DNA of 64,000 nt from Chloranthus sessilifolius (taxonomy: Eukaryota > Streptophyta > Magnoliopsida > Chloranthales > Chloranthaceae): contig JAJIZI010000020.1 of the NCBI GenBank assembly GCA_021018995.1, forward strand, positions 1-64,000, in the 5' to 3' direction. Below are positions 63,576-64,000 of the stretch, one piece after another. The position numbers were made by a program, and so were the translations under genes. Position 1 is the first letter of the stretch, and each line of letters starts with the position of its first letter. Under the pieces are notes generated by a model. That model saw only the letters and a list, made by a program, of their open reading frames with translations. It was not told the origin of the DNA and ran no database searches.

Positions 63576-64000
63576 ACCCTTTTTATCTTTAATCTGTAAA
63601 TCAAACTCCTGTAATAGGAGGATCCACCTGATTAATCTTGGTTTGGTATCCTTCTAAGACAGAAGGTATTTCAGGGCTGAGTGGTCAGTGAACACCACTA
63701 TTTGTGAACCCAAAACATATGACCTGAATTTCACTAAAGCAAAATCAATTGCTAACAGCTCCTTCTCAGTTGTTGTGTAATTGAGCTGTGCATCAAACAT
63801 TGATCTACTGGCATAAGCTATGACATTAGGCAGCTTATCCTTTCTCTGCCCAAGAACAACTCCCAAAGCATAATCTGATGCATCACACATCAGTTCAGAA
63901 GGCAGTGAATAATCTGGAGATTGTAATATTGGAGCTGAAATCAAACAGTTTTTTAAGAATTCAAATGCCTTCAAGCATTCATTGTTGAAAACAAAAGGGA
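63576..64000 (-). pseudogene. Ath-2 RNase H and end of RT (runs off the window)
   Basis: 63974-63654: [80 protein letters not shown] and [14 protein letters not shown]-stop-KDTKP. Catalytic-type residues D, E and D are present. One TAG at about 63654 interrupts it, after which [19 protein letters not shown] continues. Text above 63974 (FVFNNECL) is the RT-RNase H connection. Confidence 0.87.

Noticed and set aside
1-64000. Host genes, tRNA or rRNA genes
   Set aside because: All longer frames fall into retrotransposon modules or their shadows. No cloverleaf or rRNA signature was noticed by eye, although a tRNAscan run would be decisive.

Overview
The window looks like heterochromatin from a large, repeat-rich seed-plant genome, probably an angiosperm. 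It holds no recognisable host gene, tRNA, rRNA or CRISPR array. Almost every base belongs to nested, decayed Ty3/gypsy LTR retrotransposons of two plant lineages. Tat-type elements have a second archaeal-like RNase H and extra antisense genes. Athila-type elements have a DLGAS protease, a tRNA-Asp-like primer site and an extra 'env-like' ORF. Working names used here: Tat-1, Tat-2, Tat-3 and Ath-1, Ath-2, Ath-3. These assignments come from motifs read by eye, not from database searches.

Layout. 1-2114: 3' end and 3' LTR of Tat-3 (+), inserted into the pol gene of Ath-1. 2115-8757: Ath-1 (-), with pol, protease, gag, primer site and 5' LTR; it sits inside the integrase gene of Tat-1. 8758-14651: Tat-1 (-), integrase back to a truncated protease. 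14652-17013: an Athila-type LTR, Ath-3 (+), cutting the Tat-1 protease. 17014-36870: Tat-2 (-), with 3' LTR, polypurine tract, two antisense (+ strand) accessory genes (a multi-exon plant-mobile-domain gene and a DUF7745-like gene), pol and gag. 36871-41040: 3' LTR, 3' UTR and the end of the env-like ORF of Ath-2 (-), which inserted in Tat-2 gag. 41041-59596: a second copy of the 18.5-kb segment 22535-41040, in direct tandem. 59597-64000: the rest of the Ath-2 env-like ORF, a 31-bp repeat array, integrase and RNase H, running off the window.

The most interesting signal is regulatory. In Tat-2, 21-25-bp palindromes with GGCGTATATA arms, about 47 bp apart, occur in the LTR promoter and also just upstream of the TATA boxes of both antisense accessory genes. 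In Tat-3, homologous LTR slots with conserved flanks hold a different palindrome (GGCGCAACTA arms). Ath-2 follows the same logic: TTCGAAAAG motifs lie in its LTR and in a 31-bp phased array just 5' of its env-like ORF. Ath-1 and Ath-3 carry other short motif arrays (CTCGATAGG and CTCGCGCAG) at the matching LTR position. I infer lineage-specific element-encoded DNA-binding regulators, or anti-silencing factors, co-evolving with their sites.

All coding regions are interrupted by stops or frameshifts. Differences between the two 18.5-kb copies are patchy and often homopolymer or short-indel changes, so some lesions may be assembly errors rather than decay.
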